A stretch of 64,000 bases of DNA from Olsenella uli DSM 7084 (lineage in GTDB: Bacteria; Actinomycetota; Coriobacteriia; Coriobacteriales; Atopobiaceae), in contig NC_014363.1 in NCBI RefSeq assembly GCF_000143845.1, forward strand, positions 1,659,186 through 1,723,185. Direction: 5' to 3'. Under the pieces are notes generated by a model, which made no database searches, had not been told where the DNA came from, and was given only the letters and a program-made list of their open reading frames with translations. A program made the translations under genes and the position numbers. Below, in pieces: positions 1 through 8,290 of this stretch (within the stretch, counting starts at the first letter, position 1; every line of letters starts with the position of its first letter).

Positions 1-593
1 ACCAGGTTCGCGAAGGCATGGTCTATCTCGGCCTTGGTGAAGGCGGAGTAGCGTGCACGGCTGACCGGCACGTCAGGGGCGACCTGACGCATCTGGCGCA
101 GGGCGTCCGAGCCGATGAGCTCGCCCTCGCGGTCGAAGTCCGTGCCGATCACGATGGAGTCCGCCTTCTTGGCGAGGTTCTTGAGGGCGCGGATGATGCC
201 CCTCTCGGCAGGGAGCTTCTCTATGGGGGCCCAGACCAGGTACGGGAGGCTGGGTACCTTCCAGCCCTTGATGTCGATGCCGTCCTTGAGGAAGGGCTTG
301 CGCTTGCTCTCGTAGGGCGGGCGGAGGAGGGTGTCGGGGATCTGTGCCGGGAGGACCTCCCCCCCCTCGCTTACCGCGAACCATCCCTCCCGCTTGCTGT
401 AATGGAGCTCGGAGGGGAAGTCCGGTGCCATGATGTGGCCGCGCAGACCGATGGTGACCCACTCCTCGCCCTCGCGCGTGAAGCGATAGACGGGCGTGTC
501 GTAGACCTTGTCGGCCTTGGGCTTGCCAACCGTCGACAGCAGACGCGCAATCTGCTGGGCGGCGTCGTTCTTCTCTGTGACGACGAGCTTCAA
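1..593 (-). CDS. topA: DNA topoisomerase I, archaeal-like type IA (3' end outside window)
   Basis: Type IA topoisomerase that relaxes negative supercoils through a 5'-phosphotyrosine intermediate. Only the first ~198 residues are present and the gene runs off the left edge. The N-terminus MKLVVTEKND opens a TOPRIM domain, and the acidic TOPRIM motif TDFDREGELIG lies at about residues 151-161. That form resembles archaeal TopA more than the ATDPDREGEA form of most bacterial TopA. I chose a TTG start at 593 because an AGGGG Shine-Dalgarno sits 7 nt upstream and the family begins at this residue; in-frame GTG codons further upstream have no such site. The gene is separated from tatC by about 205 bp and probably has its own promoter. 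The catalytic tyrosine is outside the window. Confidence 0.8.
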   Translation of the reverse strand, partial: MKLVVTEKNDAAQQIARLLSTVGKPKADKVYDTPVYRFTREGEEWVTIGLRGHIMAPDFPSELHYSKREGWFAVSEGGEVLPAQIPDTLLRPPYESKRKPFLKDGIDIKGWKVPSLPYLVWAPIEKLPAERGIIRALKNLAKKADSIVIGTDFDREGELIGSDALRQMRQVAPDVPVSRARYSAFTKAEIDHAFANL

Positions 594-798
594 GCTGGGA
601 CCCCTGATCTCTTGGCGGCTTGCCAACGGGTGCTGGCCGGTGGTGCGGATGCGCTGGCACGGACACGCCGATGGCACGCCTCGCACGGCGCACGACAAGG
701 CCTGATGCACGCCACGACGCCTTTGCCTGCGGCGAACACTTTATACCCTATTGGGTGGACGTGGCGCCACCCGGATGTGGCGGGCATGCGCCGCACGC

Positions 799-1611
799 CT
801 ACTGCTTGGAGAGGTCCTCCTCGTACTTCTCCTCCTCGTGGCGCTCGTAGTCCTCGCGCGTCCACTTGAGGGACGCCTTGCCGTCGCGGGCGATGAGGAT
901 GTAGCGCGCCACGGCGAGGGCAACCTCGTAGAGCGCGATGAGCGCCGCGAACATGAGGATCATCGTGACGGGCGAGGCGTCCGGCGTGACGACGCCCGAG
1001 AGGATCATGAGCCCCACGTAGACGTAGCGCCACTGTTCGCGGAAGACCTTGTACGGGACGATGTGGAGGATCGAGAGGTAGAAGATCACGAGCGGCAGCT
1101 GGAACGCGACGCCGAAGCCGATCTCGAGCAGCATCATGATGTTGAGGTAGTCCTCCGCGTCGGCGATGACCGCGGCGAACTCCGTCGACTGGTCGATCAT
1201 CCAGCCCACGGCCGCGTTCTGGATCACGAGGTAGCAGAAGAGCATGCCGAGGAGGAACAGGATGACCATGGCGGCGACCGTGGGCACCACCCAGCGACGC
1301 TCCCTCTCGGTCAGGGCGGGCAGGAAGAAGCCCATGATCTCCCAGATGACGATGGGTGCCGCAATGATGAGGCCGAAGAACAGGGCCACCTTGAAGCGGA
1401 TGGTGAAGCCTCCCAGGACCGTGAGGACCGTGAGCGAGCTGCCCTCGGGGAGGGCGCTGCGGATGGGGTCGATCATGATGTCGATCAAGGTCGGCGTGGC
1501 AGCGTAGACCACGATGGCGGTGACCAGGACCGAGACGACGACGATGGTGAGGCGTCTCCTGAGCTCACCGAGGTGATCCATCAGGGGCATGCGTGCGGGT
1601 CCGATGGGCAT
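799..1611 (-). CDS. tatC: Sec-independent translocase subunit TatC
   Basis: Polytopic receptor subunit of the twin-arginine translocase, which moves folded proteins bearing RR signal peptides across the membrane. The 270-residue protein begins with the conserved cytoplasmic MDHLGELRRRL motif and has about six hydrophobic segments. It contains the typical periplasmic loop with FFLPALTERERRW and ends in a charged cytoplasmic tail. The start lies 2 nt after the upstream tatA/B stop, with a GGAGGAG ribosome site inside the end of that gene, so the two are translationally linked. It is the last gene of a TPR-STAS-tatA-tatC operon. Likely clients in this window are binding proteins with RR signal peptides (see 41063 and 49797). 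Confidence 0.95.
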   Translation of the reverse strand: MPIGPARMPLMDHLGELRRRLTIVVVSVLVTAIVVYAATPTLIDIMIDPIRSALPEGSSLTVLTVLGGFTIRFKVALFFGLIIAAPIVIWEIMGFFLPALTERERRWVVPTVAAMVILFLLGMLFCYLVIQNAAVGWMIDQSTEFAAVIADAEDYLNIMMLLEIGFGVAFQLPLVIFYLSILHIVPYKVFREQWRYVYVGLMILSGVVTPDASPVTMILMFAALIALYEVALAVARYILIARDGKASLKWTREDYERHEEEKYEEDLSKQ

Positions 1612-1613
1612 CT

Positions 1614-2306
1614 CTACTCCTCCCCCATGGCGCTGGCGTCGGCGGTGGGGTCTGCGGCCTCACCGGGACTCGGGTCCGCAGGGGCCTCCACGGCCTCCCC
1701 GCGGACCGGCCGCATGGCGTAGAGGGCGGCGGCGCTGATGTCGGGCCTGGCCTCCTTGGCGATCCCGGGGGACGAGGGCCCGGTGGCCGCAGCGGGAACA
1801 CGGCCGTCGCCGCCTGTGCCGACGGGGGCGTCCGTGCTGGCAGGAGCGTCCGAACCAGCGGGGTCGGCAACCGCCTCGGCATCCGGCCCGGCACCCGTCG
1901 CGCCCCCGCCGACCGCAGAGGCACCAGAGGCCTTGGCAGACCCCTCGCCCTTGCGTGCCTCGCGCTCCTTGCGCTCCCTCTCGAGACGCGAGCGACGCTC
2001 CGCGAAGGTCTCGGTCGTGCGCTCGCGGTGCGCCCCGTCGCCGTCCAGATCGCTGTCCTCGTCGAACGCCGCGCTCTTCTCTGCAGCGCGCCTCCTTGCG
2101 TCCCCGGAGAGCGGCTCGCTCATGGCCTTGTTGAGCGGGTCCATGACCTCGCTCTGCACGACCTCGGTAAAGCCCTCCTGTGCCTCGCGGAACTGCCTGA
2201 GGGCACGACCTATCGTACGGCCCATGCCGGGAAGCTTGTCCGGGCCGAAGAGCATGAAGCCGAAGACCAGGATGATGACGAACTCTGTCTCACCGATGCC
2301 AAACAC
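1614..2306 (-). CDS. Twin-arginine translocase TatA/TatB family protein
   Basis: Single-span pore or receptor subunit of the Tat system. The N-terminus has the short hydrophobic helix (GETEFVIILVFGFMLFGPDKLP), the FGPDKLP hinge and an amphipathic helix (RTIGRALRQFREAQ), as in TatA/TatB. The glutamate in the membrane helix and the 230-residue length with a long acidic, Ala/Pro-rich tail look more TatB-like. Since no other subunit is present, it may serve as both A and B. The start is GTG at 2306, preceded by AGGAGGTG. The tail from about residue 90 is low-complexity and probably disordered. It lies 2 nt upstream of tatC. Confidence 0.88.
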   Translation of the reverse strand: MFGIGETEFVIILVFGFMLFGPDKLPGMGRTIGRALRQFREAQEGFTEVVQSEVMDPLNKAMSEPLSGDARRRAAEKSAAFDEDSDLDGDGAHRERTTETFAERRSRLERERKEREARKGEGSAKASGASAVGGGATGAGPDAEAVADPAGSDAPASTDAPVGTGGDGRVPAAATGPSSPGIAKEARPDISAAALYAMRPVRGEAVEAPADPSPGEAADPTADASAMGEE

Positions 2307-2347
2307 GCGGTTGCACCTCCTGCTGTGCGTGTGATGTACGAGGGGGG

Positions 2348-2659
2348 CTAGTCCCCTATCCCAAGCTCGCCGCTCACGCCAAGCATGTCGAGGACGCGGG
2401 CAACGTTGCGCTGGGGGTTGAGGACGGCGAGGTCCGCACCCGCCTCGTCGGCGCGATGGGCGGCGCCCACGAGAACGCCGATGCCCGTGGAGTCGATGTA
2501 GGGGACCCCCGCAAGGTCGACGCGCACGGTCGATGCGCCCGTCGCAAGCGCTGTGTCAAGCTCGCTGCGCAGCTCGGCGGCATTGGAGACGTCGACCTCG
2601 CCCGTGACCGTCACAAGACGCTCTGATGCGGGCCCGGTGGTGGTGATGGAGAGTGCCAT
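2348..2659 (-). CDS. STAS-domain anti-sigma factor antagonist-like protein
   Basis: Small 103-residue STAS protein of the SpoIIAA/RsbV type. The phospho-acceptor loop is DSTGIGVLVGA (about residues 58-68), within the typical core (VTVTGEVDVSNAAELRSELD; VRVDLAGVPYIDSTG). Such proteins bind and sequester anti-sigma kinases when the loop serine is unphosphorylated. No anti-sigma kinase or sigma factor lies nearby, so the partner must be encoded elsewhere. The ATG at 2659 is 16 nt after the TPR gene stop, and tatA follows 41 nt after its own stop. This places a signalling protein inside a Tat operon. Family assignment is firm; the partner is unknown. Confidence 0.88.
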   Translation of the reverse strand: MALSITTTGPASERLVTVTGEVDVSNAAELRSELDTALATGASTVRVDLAGVPYIDSTGIGVLVGAAHRADEAGADLAVLNPQRNVARVLDMLGVSGELGIGD

Positions 2660-2675
2660 GGTCTTGTTCCTGTTC

Positions 2676-3650
2676 CTAGAGGGTGGTACCGGATGCGTTG
2701 GCCAACGCGTCGGACAGGCCGGCGGCCGTGCCGTCGGCCGCAGGGCCAGCGCTTGTGGACGAGGTCGAGGACGCGGAGTTCTGCGCCACGTTGAGGGCTG
2801 CCAGGCGTGTCTCGGCGAAGGACTTGGCGCCGTACTCGTCGTCGGGGTCGGTCTCTGTCGCCTTGCCGTAGGCGCTCCTCGCGGCATCGGCGTCACGCGA
2901 GGACTCGTACAGAAGGCCCAGGTTGGCCCAAGCGGGACCGTAGTCTGCGGCACTCCCCTGCGTGAGCTCCTCGAGCGCCGTCTTGGCGGCATCGGCGTCA
3001 CCCGAGTAGTACTGGCAGAGCGCGCGGTCGACCCGCACGGCGTTGGAGTCGTTGAGGGCGAGGTAGCGGTCGAAGTAGCCGATGGCCCTGGCATAGAGGT
3101 CGTTTGCGTGGCTCTTGTCGGCATCGGTGGCCGACGAGCGGGACACGGAGTATGCCCAGCTCATGCAGCTGTCGCCCAGGTTCAGAAGCGTCGCCAGGTT
3201 GTCGGGGTCCCCCTCGAGCCTGGACTCGAGCGAGGCGATGGCGGCGGAGTACTTGGCGTCGGCCGCCTCTACGCCAGACTTCGTCTCGCTTGACGAGGAG
3301 GCGGCATCCGACGAGGCGGGAGACCCCTCTGAAGTCGAGTCGTCAGTGCCATCCGTGGACTGCTCCTGGACGGACGAAGACGACTTGTTGGCGAAGATGG
3401 ATGCGAGCGAGGGCAGCATCATGGAGAGGGCCATGATGACCGCGAACGCGACGACCACGATCTCCATGGTGCGCCTCTTGCGAGCTCTCCGGGCCTCGGC
3501 GGGCGCCGGCTTGGGCTTGGAGGGACCCTTGGGGGAGGCTCCCTTGCCGGCACGCCCCTTGGCAGCGGGGCCGCCGCCGTCCATGGGGGCGACCCGCGCG
3601 CGGGCGAGACGCTTGTTCTGCCTTGACGAGCTCGAGCCGTTCTGTGCCAT
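2676..3650 (-). CDS. Membrane-anchored TPR protein
   Basis: A 324-residue protein with a basic, low-complexity cytoplasmic N-terminus (about residues 1-58, rich in K, R, P and A). One hydrophobic segment follows (about 62-86, MEIVVVAFAVIMALSMMLP), then a Ser/Thr/Asp-rich linker, and then three or four tetratricopeptide repeats such as YARAIGYFDRYLALN and GPAWANLGLLYESSRDADAARSAYGKA. TPRs are protein-protein scaffolds, and the topology suggests an extracytoplasmic repeat domain. It is the first gene of an operon with the STAS protein, tatA/B and tatC, so a role in envelope assembly or export is plausible. The exact function is not known. Confidence 0.75.
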   Translation of the reverse strand: MAQNGSSSSRQNKRLARARVAPMDGGGPAAKGRAGKGASPKGPSKPKPAPAEARRARKRRTMEIVVVAFAVIMALSMMLPSLASIFANKSSSSVQEQSTDGTDDSTSEGSPASSDAASSSSETKSGVEAADAKYSAAIASLESRLEGDPDNLATLLNLGDSCMSWAYSVSRSSATDADKSHANDLYARAIGYFDRYLALNDSNAVRVDRALCQYYSGDADAAKTALEELTQGSAADYGPAWANLGLLYESSRDADAARSAYGKATETDPDDEYGAKSFAETRLAALNVAQNSASSTSSTSAGPAADGTAAGLSDALANASGTTL

Positions 3651-3844
3651 TGCGTGCAGACCTTTCGTGGAGTCGCGCCGCGAGGGCGCGGGAGGCGCGT
3701 CGGTGCCGACGGATGTCGGGGCGCATGGTTGCCCATTCTACCGAAACAGCCCCACACCCGCCGTGCCCCACCAAAACCGTCACACGGCCGGCCAGGGAGG
3801 GAGAGCGTGGCCGCAAGCCCTGGGCTCAGGTCCTTCCCAGACGA

Positions 3845-5131
3845 CTAGCGGCGGGAGGCGCGCTCGAGGCGGGCGGAGACGAGCTTCACCGCGACCACGA
3901 AGACGTCCAGTGCCCGCCCGAGGTCCTCGAGCGAAGGGTAGGTGGGGGCGATACGGATGTTGGTGTCGCGCGGATCGTGCCCATAGGGCCAGGTGGCGCC
4001 TGCAGGCGTAAGCTTGACGCCCAGTTCGGCCATGAGCGAGACGACCTTGCGGGCCGACCCCTCGGGCCCGTCGAACGAGACGAAGTAACCGCCGTGGGGA
4101 TGGCTCCAGCTCGCGATGCCAAGCGCCCCCAGACCCTCCGTGAGCTTGCTCTCGACGAGCGCGAAGCGAGGCGCCACGATTGCGGCGTGCTTGGCCATGT
4201 GGGCCTTCACGCCATCCAGGTCCCTGAGGAAGCGCACGTGGGCAAGCTGGGAGAACTTCTCGGAGCTGACGCGTTCGACCGCAAAGGCCTGGCGGATGGC
4301 AGCCATGTCTGACGGGCTGGCCGTCACGAAGGCGATGCCCGAGCTGGGGAAGGTCACCTTTGCGGTGGATCCGAACTCGTAGACGAGGTCGGACGCGCCC
4401 GCCTCGGCAAGGGCCTCGAATATGTCGAGGAGCCGATCGTCACCTTCGGCGAAGGAGTGGACCGCGTAGGCGTTGTCCCAGTAGATGCGGAAGTCCGGAG
4501 CGGCAGGCCTCAGGGACGCGAAGCGGCGGACGACGGCGTCCGAGTAGGTGATGCCCGTGGGGTTGGCGTACTTGGGGACGCACCAGATGCCCTTGACGGC
4601 AGGATCGCTCTCGACCAGGCGCTGGACCACCTCCATGTCGGGACCGTCGTTCTTCATGGGAACGGGCACGTTCTTGATGCCAAGGTGGGCCGTCACGGCA
4701 AAGTGCCGGTCGTAACCTGGTGCGGGGCACAGCCACTTGACCTCCCCCTGTCGGCAGAAGGGCTTGTTTCCCGCCACGCCGTTCGTGAAGGCGTGGGTTA
4801 CGAGGTCGTGCATGAGGTTGAGGCTCGACGACCCGGCGACCACGACGTTGGCGGCGTCGACGCCAAGGATCCTTGCGGCAAGGGCACGCGCGGAGGGCAG
4901 CCCCTCGGGGGTGCCGTAGTTGTCGACGATCGCATCGCCGTCCGTGAGGTCGGATGAGGAGCAGATGAGGTCGAGCATCGGCCGCGAGAGCGCGGTCTGC
5001 TCCGCAGAGGGCTTACCGCGGGCCATGTCAAGCGAGAGATGCTGCTCGCGCAGGCCGTCAGCCTCGCGCTCCAGCGTTGCGATGAGGGCGTCGAGCTCGT
5101 CGGTGGGCAGGCCCTGGTATACGTTGGGCAT
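3845..5131 (-). CDS. aspT: Aspartate aminotransferase, class 1c (MocR-like fold type I)
   Basis: PLP-dependent aminotransferase, probably interconverting aspartate and 2-oxoglutarate with oxaloacetate and glutamate. The 428-residue protein has the features of the actinobacterial AspAT subgroup 1c (Pfam Aminotran_MocR). These are LSLDMARGKPS near the N-terminus, VVVAGSSSLNLMHD for phosphate binding, CVPKYANPTGITYS, DFRIYWDNAYAVH for ring binding, and the Schiff-base lysine in FGSTAKVTFPSSG. I chose ATG 5131, preceded by GGGAGGAGA; the in-frame upstream extension is not conserved-looking and has no ribosome site. It lacks a DNA-binding domain, so it is an enzyme and not a MocR regulator. It diverges from the small gene at 5277. 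Confidence 0.85.
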   Translation of the reverse strand: MPNVYQGLPTDELDALIATLEREADGLREQHLSLDMARGKPSAEQTALSRPMLDLICSSSDLTDGDAIVDNYGTPEGLPSARALAARILGVDAANVVVAGSSSLNLMHDLVTHAFTNGVAGNKPFCRQGEVKWLCPAPGYDRHFAVTAHLGIKNVPVPMKNDGPDMEVVQRLVESDPAVKGIWCVPKYANPTGITYSDAVVRRFASLRPAAPDFRIYWDNAYAVHSFAEGDDRLLDIFEALAEAGASDLVYEFGSTAKVTFPSSGIAFVTASPSDMAAIRQAFAVERVSSEKFSQLAHVRFLRDLDGVKAHMAKHAAIVAPRFALVESKLTEGLGALGIASWSHPHGGYFVSFDGPEGSARKVVSLMAELGVKLTPAGATWPYGHDPRDTNIRIAPTYPSLEDLGRALDVFVVAVKLVSARLERASRR

Positions 5132-5263
5132 AGTTTCTCCTCCCGGGGAGTCGCTGTCAGGCCGAGCCAGGCTAGGCAGCTTCGAGTATATCGCCACGGC
5201 GGCATCCACCCCTCCCCAGAAACCAGGTGGCAGGGCGCGGGCGACGGCGACGCGGCTGCAAGG

Positions 5264-5279
5264 TATGATATGTCCCATG
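5264..5279 (+). promoter_or_regulatory. -10 element of a probable leaderless transcript
   Basis: A TATGAT hexamer at 5264-5269 is followed after 7 nt by the ATG at 5277. That places the expected transcription start at or next to the start codon. No Shine-Dalgarno lies between them. Leaderless mRNAs are common in high-GC Gram-positives, so this is a good candidate. No clear -35 is visible. Confidence 0.5.
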
Positions 5280-5699
5280 GATAGCCACAAGGACACCCAC
5301 GGACCCGCCAACCAGCCCTCGGAGGAGTACGGCTACCTGCAGCGCCTGGTGGACGAACTCTTCTGCGACGACCCCCAGGGCACCATCACCAAGCTGGACG
5401 CCCTCATGCGCGTCGAGATGGACGACCCCGGCGAGGACCTGCGCGAGGTCATCGACCTCCTGCCGGGCGGCGGCAGCTACACCCGGCAGCGCCTCTGCGA
5501 CCAGATGAACTCCATCGTCACGGCGCACGGCTGGGCCTGTGCCTACGGAACCGTCGAACAGGGAGGGCGGCCCCTCTCGTCCGCCTCCGCCCGCCCGTCC
5601 CTTGCTTGGCCGGCGCCTAGTCCCCCTCGCCTGGCGCAGGGGCGTCACCCCGCGCGGGGCGACCCGCAGCGTTGCCACCCGACGCGCCGTGCGAGGTGA
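5277..5699 (+). CDS. Small conserved-looking protein of unknown function
   Basis: 140 codons from ATG 5277. Residues 16-93 (YGYLQRLVDELFCDDPQG, then a segment with LDALMRVEMDDPGEDLREVIDLLPGG and TRQRLCDQMNSIVTAHGWAC) read like a compact, mostly helical acidic domain with normal codon use. From about residue 95 the product becomes Pro/Arg/Ser-rich. Its last 83 nt lie antisense to the 3' end of nhaA, so the tail may be spurious or the result of a frameshift. I recognise no family. The gene appears to be transcribed as a leaderless mRNA and diverges from the aminotransferase gene. Confidence applies to the first ~95 codons. Confidence 0.55.
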   Translation: MDSHKDTHGPANQPSEEYGYLQRLVDELFCDDPQGTITKLDALMRVEMDDPGEDLREVIDLLPGGGSYTRQRLCDQMNSIVTAHGWACAYGTVEQGGRPLSSASARPSLAWPAPSPPRLAQGRHPARGDPQRCHPTRRAR

Positions 5700-7134
5700 G
5701 GGCGTCATGGACGCGGACGAACAGGATGCCCAGCACCCCCGCCGCAAACGACCCCAAAAGGATGGCGCACTTGGCGGCCACGACCTCGAAGGGGTTGGGA
5801 AACGCCAGGCCGGCGATCAGGATTGACATCGTGAAGCCCATGCCGCCCATGATGCCCACGGCAACGACCTGATCCCAGCTGACATGTCGGGGCAGGCGAG
5901 CAAAGCCGACCCGCACGAGCAGCAGTGTGACCAGGATGATGCCCAGGGGCTTTCCCACCACGGCCCCCAGGAAGACGCCCTGGGTCACGCGGTCGGCGGC
6001 CAGGGCGGCAAAGTCCGCCCCCATCAGACGGACCTGCGCGTTCACGAACGCGAACAGCGGCAGGATGACGAAGTTGACCCAGGACGATATGAGGCGCTCC
6101 ACGCGCTGGAGCGGCGGTGTCACATGATGTAGGATGTGTTCGACGCGCTCGGCGGAGGCCGTGAAGTCATGCTGGCCCAGGACGTGGGCCTCGTCGTCGT
6201 AGTCATCGTCGAGCGAGCGGGCCTGTGAGCTGAGCCAATCCCGAAGGTGCGAGAGACGCACATCCGAGCGAGCGGGCAGGAAGAAGGCCAGGATGACACC
6301 CGCGAGCGTGGCATGGATGCCCGAGTTGTACATGCAAACCCACAGCACGAGACCGGCGAATAGGTAGGGCTTGGACGAGAAGACGTGGGCACGGGCGAGA
6401 AGGGCGAGCACCACGACGAGCAGAAGCGATGCGGCGCACCAGGCGACGTCGGGGCTCTGCCCATAGAAGAGGGCGAGCACCACGATCGCCAGGATGTCAT
6501 CTGCGATGGCAAGCGTCTGGAAGAACACCTTGGTCTCGGACGCGACGCGGTTGCCCAGGAGCGACATGACGCCCAGGGCGAAGGCGATGTCGGTGGCGAT
6601 GGGGATGGCCCAGCCGTGGACGTTGCCCGCGGGGAGGTTGAGGGCCAGGTAGATGAAGGCCGGAACGCATACGCCGCCGACGGCCGCGAGCATGGGCAGG
6701 GCCGCCTGGCGGGGGCGACGGAGCTGGCCGACGGTCATCTCGTACTTGAGCTCGATGCCCACCAGCAGGAAGAATATCGCCATCAGGAAGTCGTTCACGA
6801 ACGACTCGACCGACATCGAGGCCGCCAGGGGGCCGACCGTGACGCCCAGCGGCGTCTCGATGGCCTCGTGCACCACCTCGTACGCCGGCGAGTTTGCCAC
6901 GATCACGGCGAGGAGGGCCGCGGCGACCATGACCGCGGCGGCGATCGTCCCATTCGACGTGACCTTCTGCAGCGCCGAGCGATGCGCGATGCGACGGGTC
7001 ACGGCGGGCTCCCGAATGATGGTGACCCTGCGGTTCGGTCTGCCGCCCGTACCGGCTGCGCCCTCGGGTGCGCCACCGATATCGCCTGTGGCCACCGTGA
7101 CCGTATGTGCCATGTGCTTCTTGTCGTCCGTCAT
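5617..7134 (-). CDS. nhaA: Na+/H+ antiporter NhaA
   Basis: Electrogenic antiporter exporting Na+ in exchange for protons, active at alkaline pH or high sodium. The 505-residue protein has about twelve membrane segments. The family's key acids are visible: IATDIAFALGVMSLLG and the paired Asp in LAIADDILAIVVLALFY (E. coli D163/D164 equivalents). LVGIELKYE and MGGMGFTMSILIAGLAF are also typical. A long acidic and His-containing cytoplasmic loop (LDDDYDDEAHVLGQHD) and an Ala/Gly/Pro-rich C-terminal tail make it longer than E. coli NhaA. I chose ATG 7134 with AGGAGAAGG upstream rather than the longer frame from 7200. Its end overlaps the small convergent gene by 83 bp. Confidence 0.93.
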   Translation of the reverse strand: MTDDKKHMAHTVTVATGDIGGAPEGAAGTGGRPNRRVTIIREPAVTRRIAHRSALQKVTSNGTIAAAVMVAAALLAVIVANSPAYEVVHEAIETPLGVTVGPLAASMSVESFVNDFLMAIFFLLVGIELKYEMTVGQLRRPRQAALPMLAAVGGVCVPAFIYLALNLPAGNVHGWAIPIATDIAFALGVMSLLGNRVASETKVFFQTLAIADDILAIVVLALFYGQSPDVAWCAASLLLVVVLALLARAHVFSSKPYLFAGLVLWVCMYNSGIHATLAGVILAFFLPARSDVRLSHLRDWLSSQARSLDDDYDDEAHVLGQHDFTASAERVEHILHHVTPPLQRVERLISSWVNFVILPLFAFVNAQVRLMGADFAALAADRVTQGVFLGAVVGKPLGIILVTLLLVRVGFARLPRHVSWDQVVAVGIMGGMGFTMSILIAGLAFPNPFEVVAAKCAILLGSFAAGVLGILFVRVHDALTSHGASGGNAAGRPARGDAPAPGEGD

Positions 7135-7247
7135 ATCGTGCCTTCTCCTGGGTTGCCTGTCCCAAGAGCATATGGCGAACGGAAGTCCCTCCCCCCACAC
7201 CGCCTGCCGAAAACAGGGCGATTACAAGAGCCCTCCGCAAGGCGGGG

Positions 7248-8192
7248 CTACCGGTCGCTGGCGACGAGGATGGGGGCGACGATTTGCTTCTTGCGCGACA
7301 TGACGCCCGGCATCCACGCGCCCTCGGGCGCGTCGCTGATGCCGAGCGCCCTCTCGGGCAGCGACACGCTTCCGCAGAGCAGCACCTGGCTCCCCTCCCG
7401 CACGACGTCGGTCACCACGAGGACCAGGGTCTCGCAGTCGTTCTCGCGGCGGTAGTCGTCCATGGCGATGCGCAGGGCACGGACGTCCTCGAGAACGACG
7501 TCCTTGTTTATGGTCTCGTGCTTGCAGATGACGACGCGCCGCCCCTCGATCTCGAAGGCCTTTACGTCACCGGCGACCACCTCGCGCGGCGAGGGGTGGG
7601 CGTCGGCACGCTCGAGGAAGATGCCCATGCCAAACTCCATAGGGTCAACGCCGAGCTCCCGCGAGATGTCCGCCACTATCCTCCGGTCATGGTCGGTCGT
7701 GGTGGGGCTCTTCAGCATGATCGTATCGGTCATGATTGCCGAGAGCATGAGGCAGAGCTGTGCCGAAGTGGGCTCGATGCCAAGCGTGCCGAACAGGTGG
7801 TAGATAATCGAGCAGGTGGAGCCCCAGGGTAGCGCGACAAAGTATGTGGGAGCCGGAGTGGAGAAGCCAGCGATGCGGTGATGGTCCACGACGCCGACGA
7901 TGTCGGCGCCACGCAGGCCGCGTACCGACTGGATCTCCTCGTTATGATCGACCAGGATGACCTTCTGGCGCTCCCCCGTCACGGATGCGCCTGGCACCTC
8001 GTCGAGGAGAGCCGGTTCGGGGATGTCCCACGCGTCGAGGATGGAGGCACTCTCGCTGGGGATGTCGCCCAGGCGATACGGCAGGTAGAGGTTGCCGTCC
8101 CCACGGGCATTCAGAAGCTGAGACAGGACGACGGCGGAGAGGATCGCGTCGTTGTCCGGATGAGTGTGACCAAAGACGTAGACCGTGCTCAA
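7248..8192 (-). CDS. ppaC: Manganese-dependent inorganic pyrophosphatase (family II)
   Basis: Hydrolyses cytosolic pyrophosphate to two phosphates. This DHH-superfamily enzyme shows FGHTHPDNDAI at the N-terminus, VDHNE, VDHHR (the DHH signature) and SAIMTDTIMLKSPTTT. The C-terminal DHHA2 domain ends in a basic SRKKQIVAPIL substrate-binding segment. The 314-residue length matches the short family without CBS domains. I chose TTG 8192 because GAGGAG precedes it at 6 nt and the protein then starts at the conserved STVYVFGH; the upstream ATG extension has no family counterpart. It is probably transcribed alone or from the DUF1836 side, whose stop lies 98 nt upstream. Confidence 0.92.
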   Translation of the reverse strand: MSTVYVFGHTHPDNDAILSAVVLSQLLNARGDGNLYLPYRLGDIPSESASILDAWDIPEPALLDEVPGASVTGERQKVILVDHNEEIQSVRGLRGADIVGVVDHHRIAGFSTPAPTYFVALPWGSTCSIIYHLFGTLGIEPTSAQLCLMLSAIMTDTIMLKSPTTTDHDRRIVADISRELGVDPMEFGMGIFLERADAHPSPREVVAGDVKAFEIEGRRVVICKHETINKDVVLEDVRALRIAMDDYRRENDCETLVLVVTDVVREGSQVLLCGSVSLPERALGISDAPEGAWMPGVMSRKKQIVAPILVASDR

Positions 8193-8290
8193 GGAGACTC
8201 CTCGTGACGGGGGCAGGACATGGCACGAAGGCCGACGCGCCCCATCTTGACACAGGGCCCACGTTCCCCTCGCATGCAAACGGTGGACGA

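Noticed and set aside
751-1722. Plus-strand open frame of about 320 codons over tatC
   Set aside because: The product is Asp/Glu/Arg/His-rich with no recognisable domain and lies antisense to tatC.
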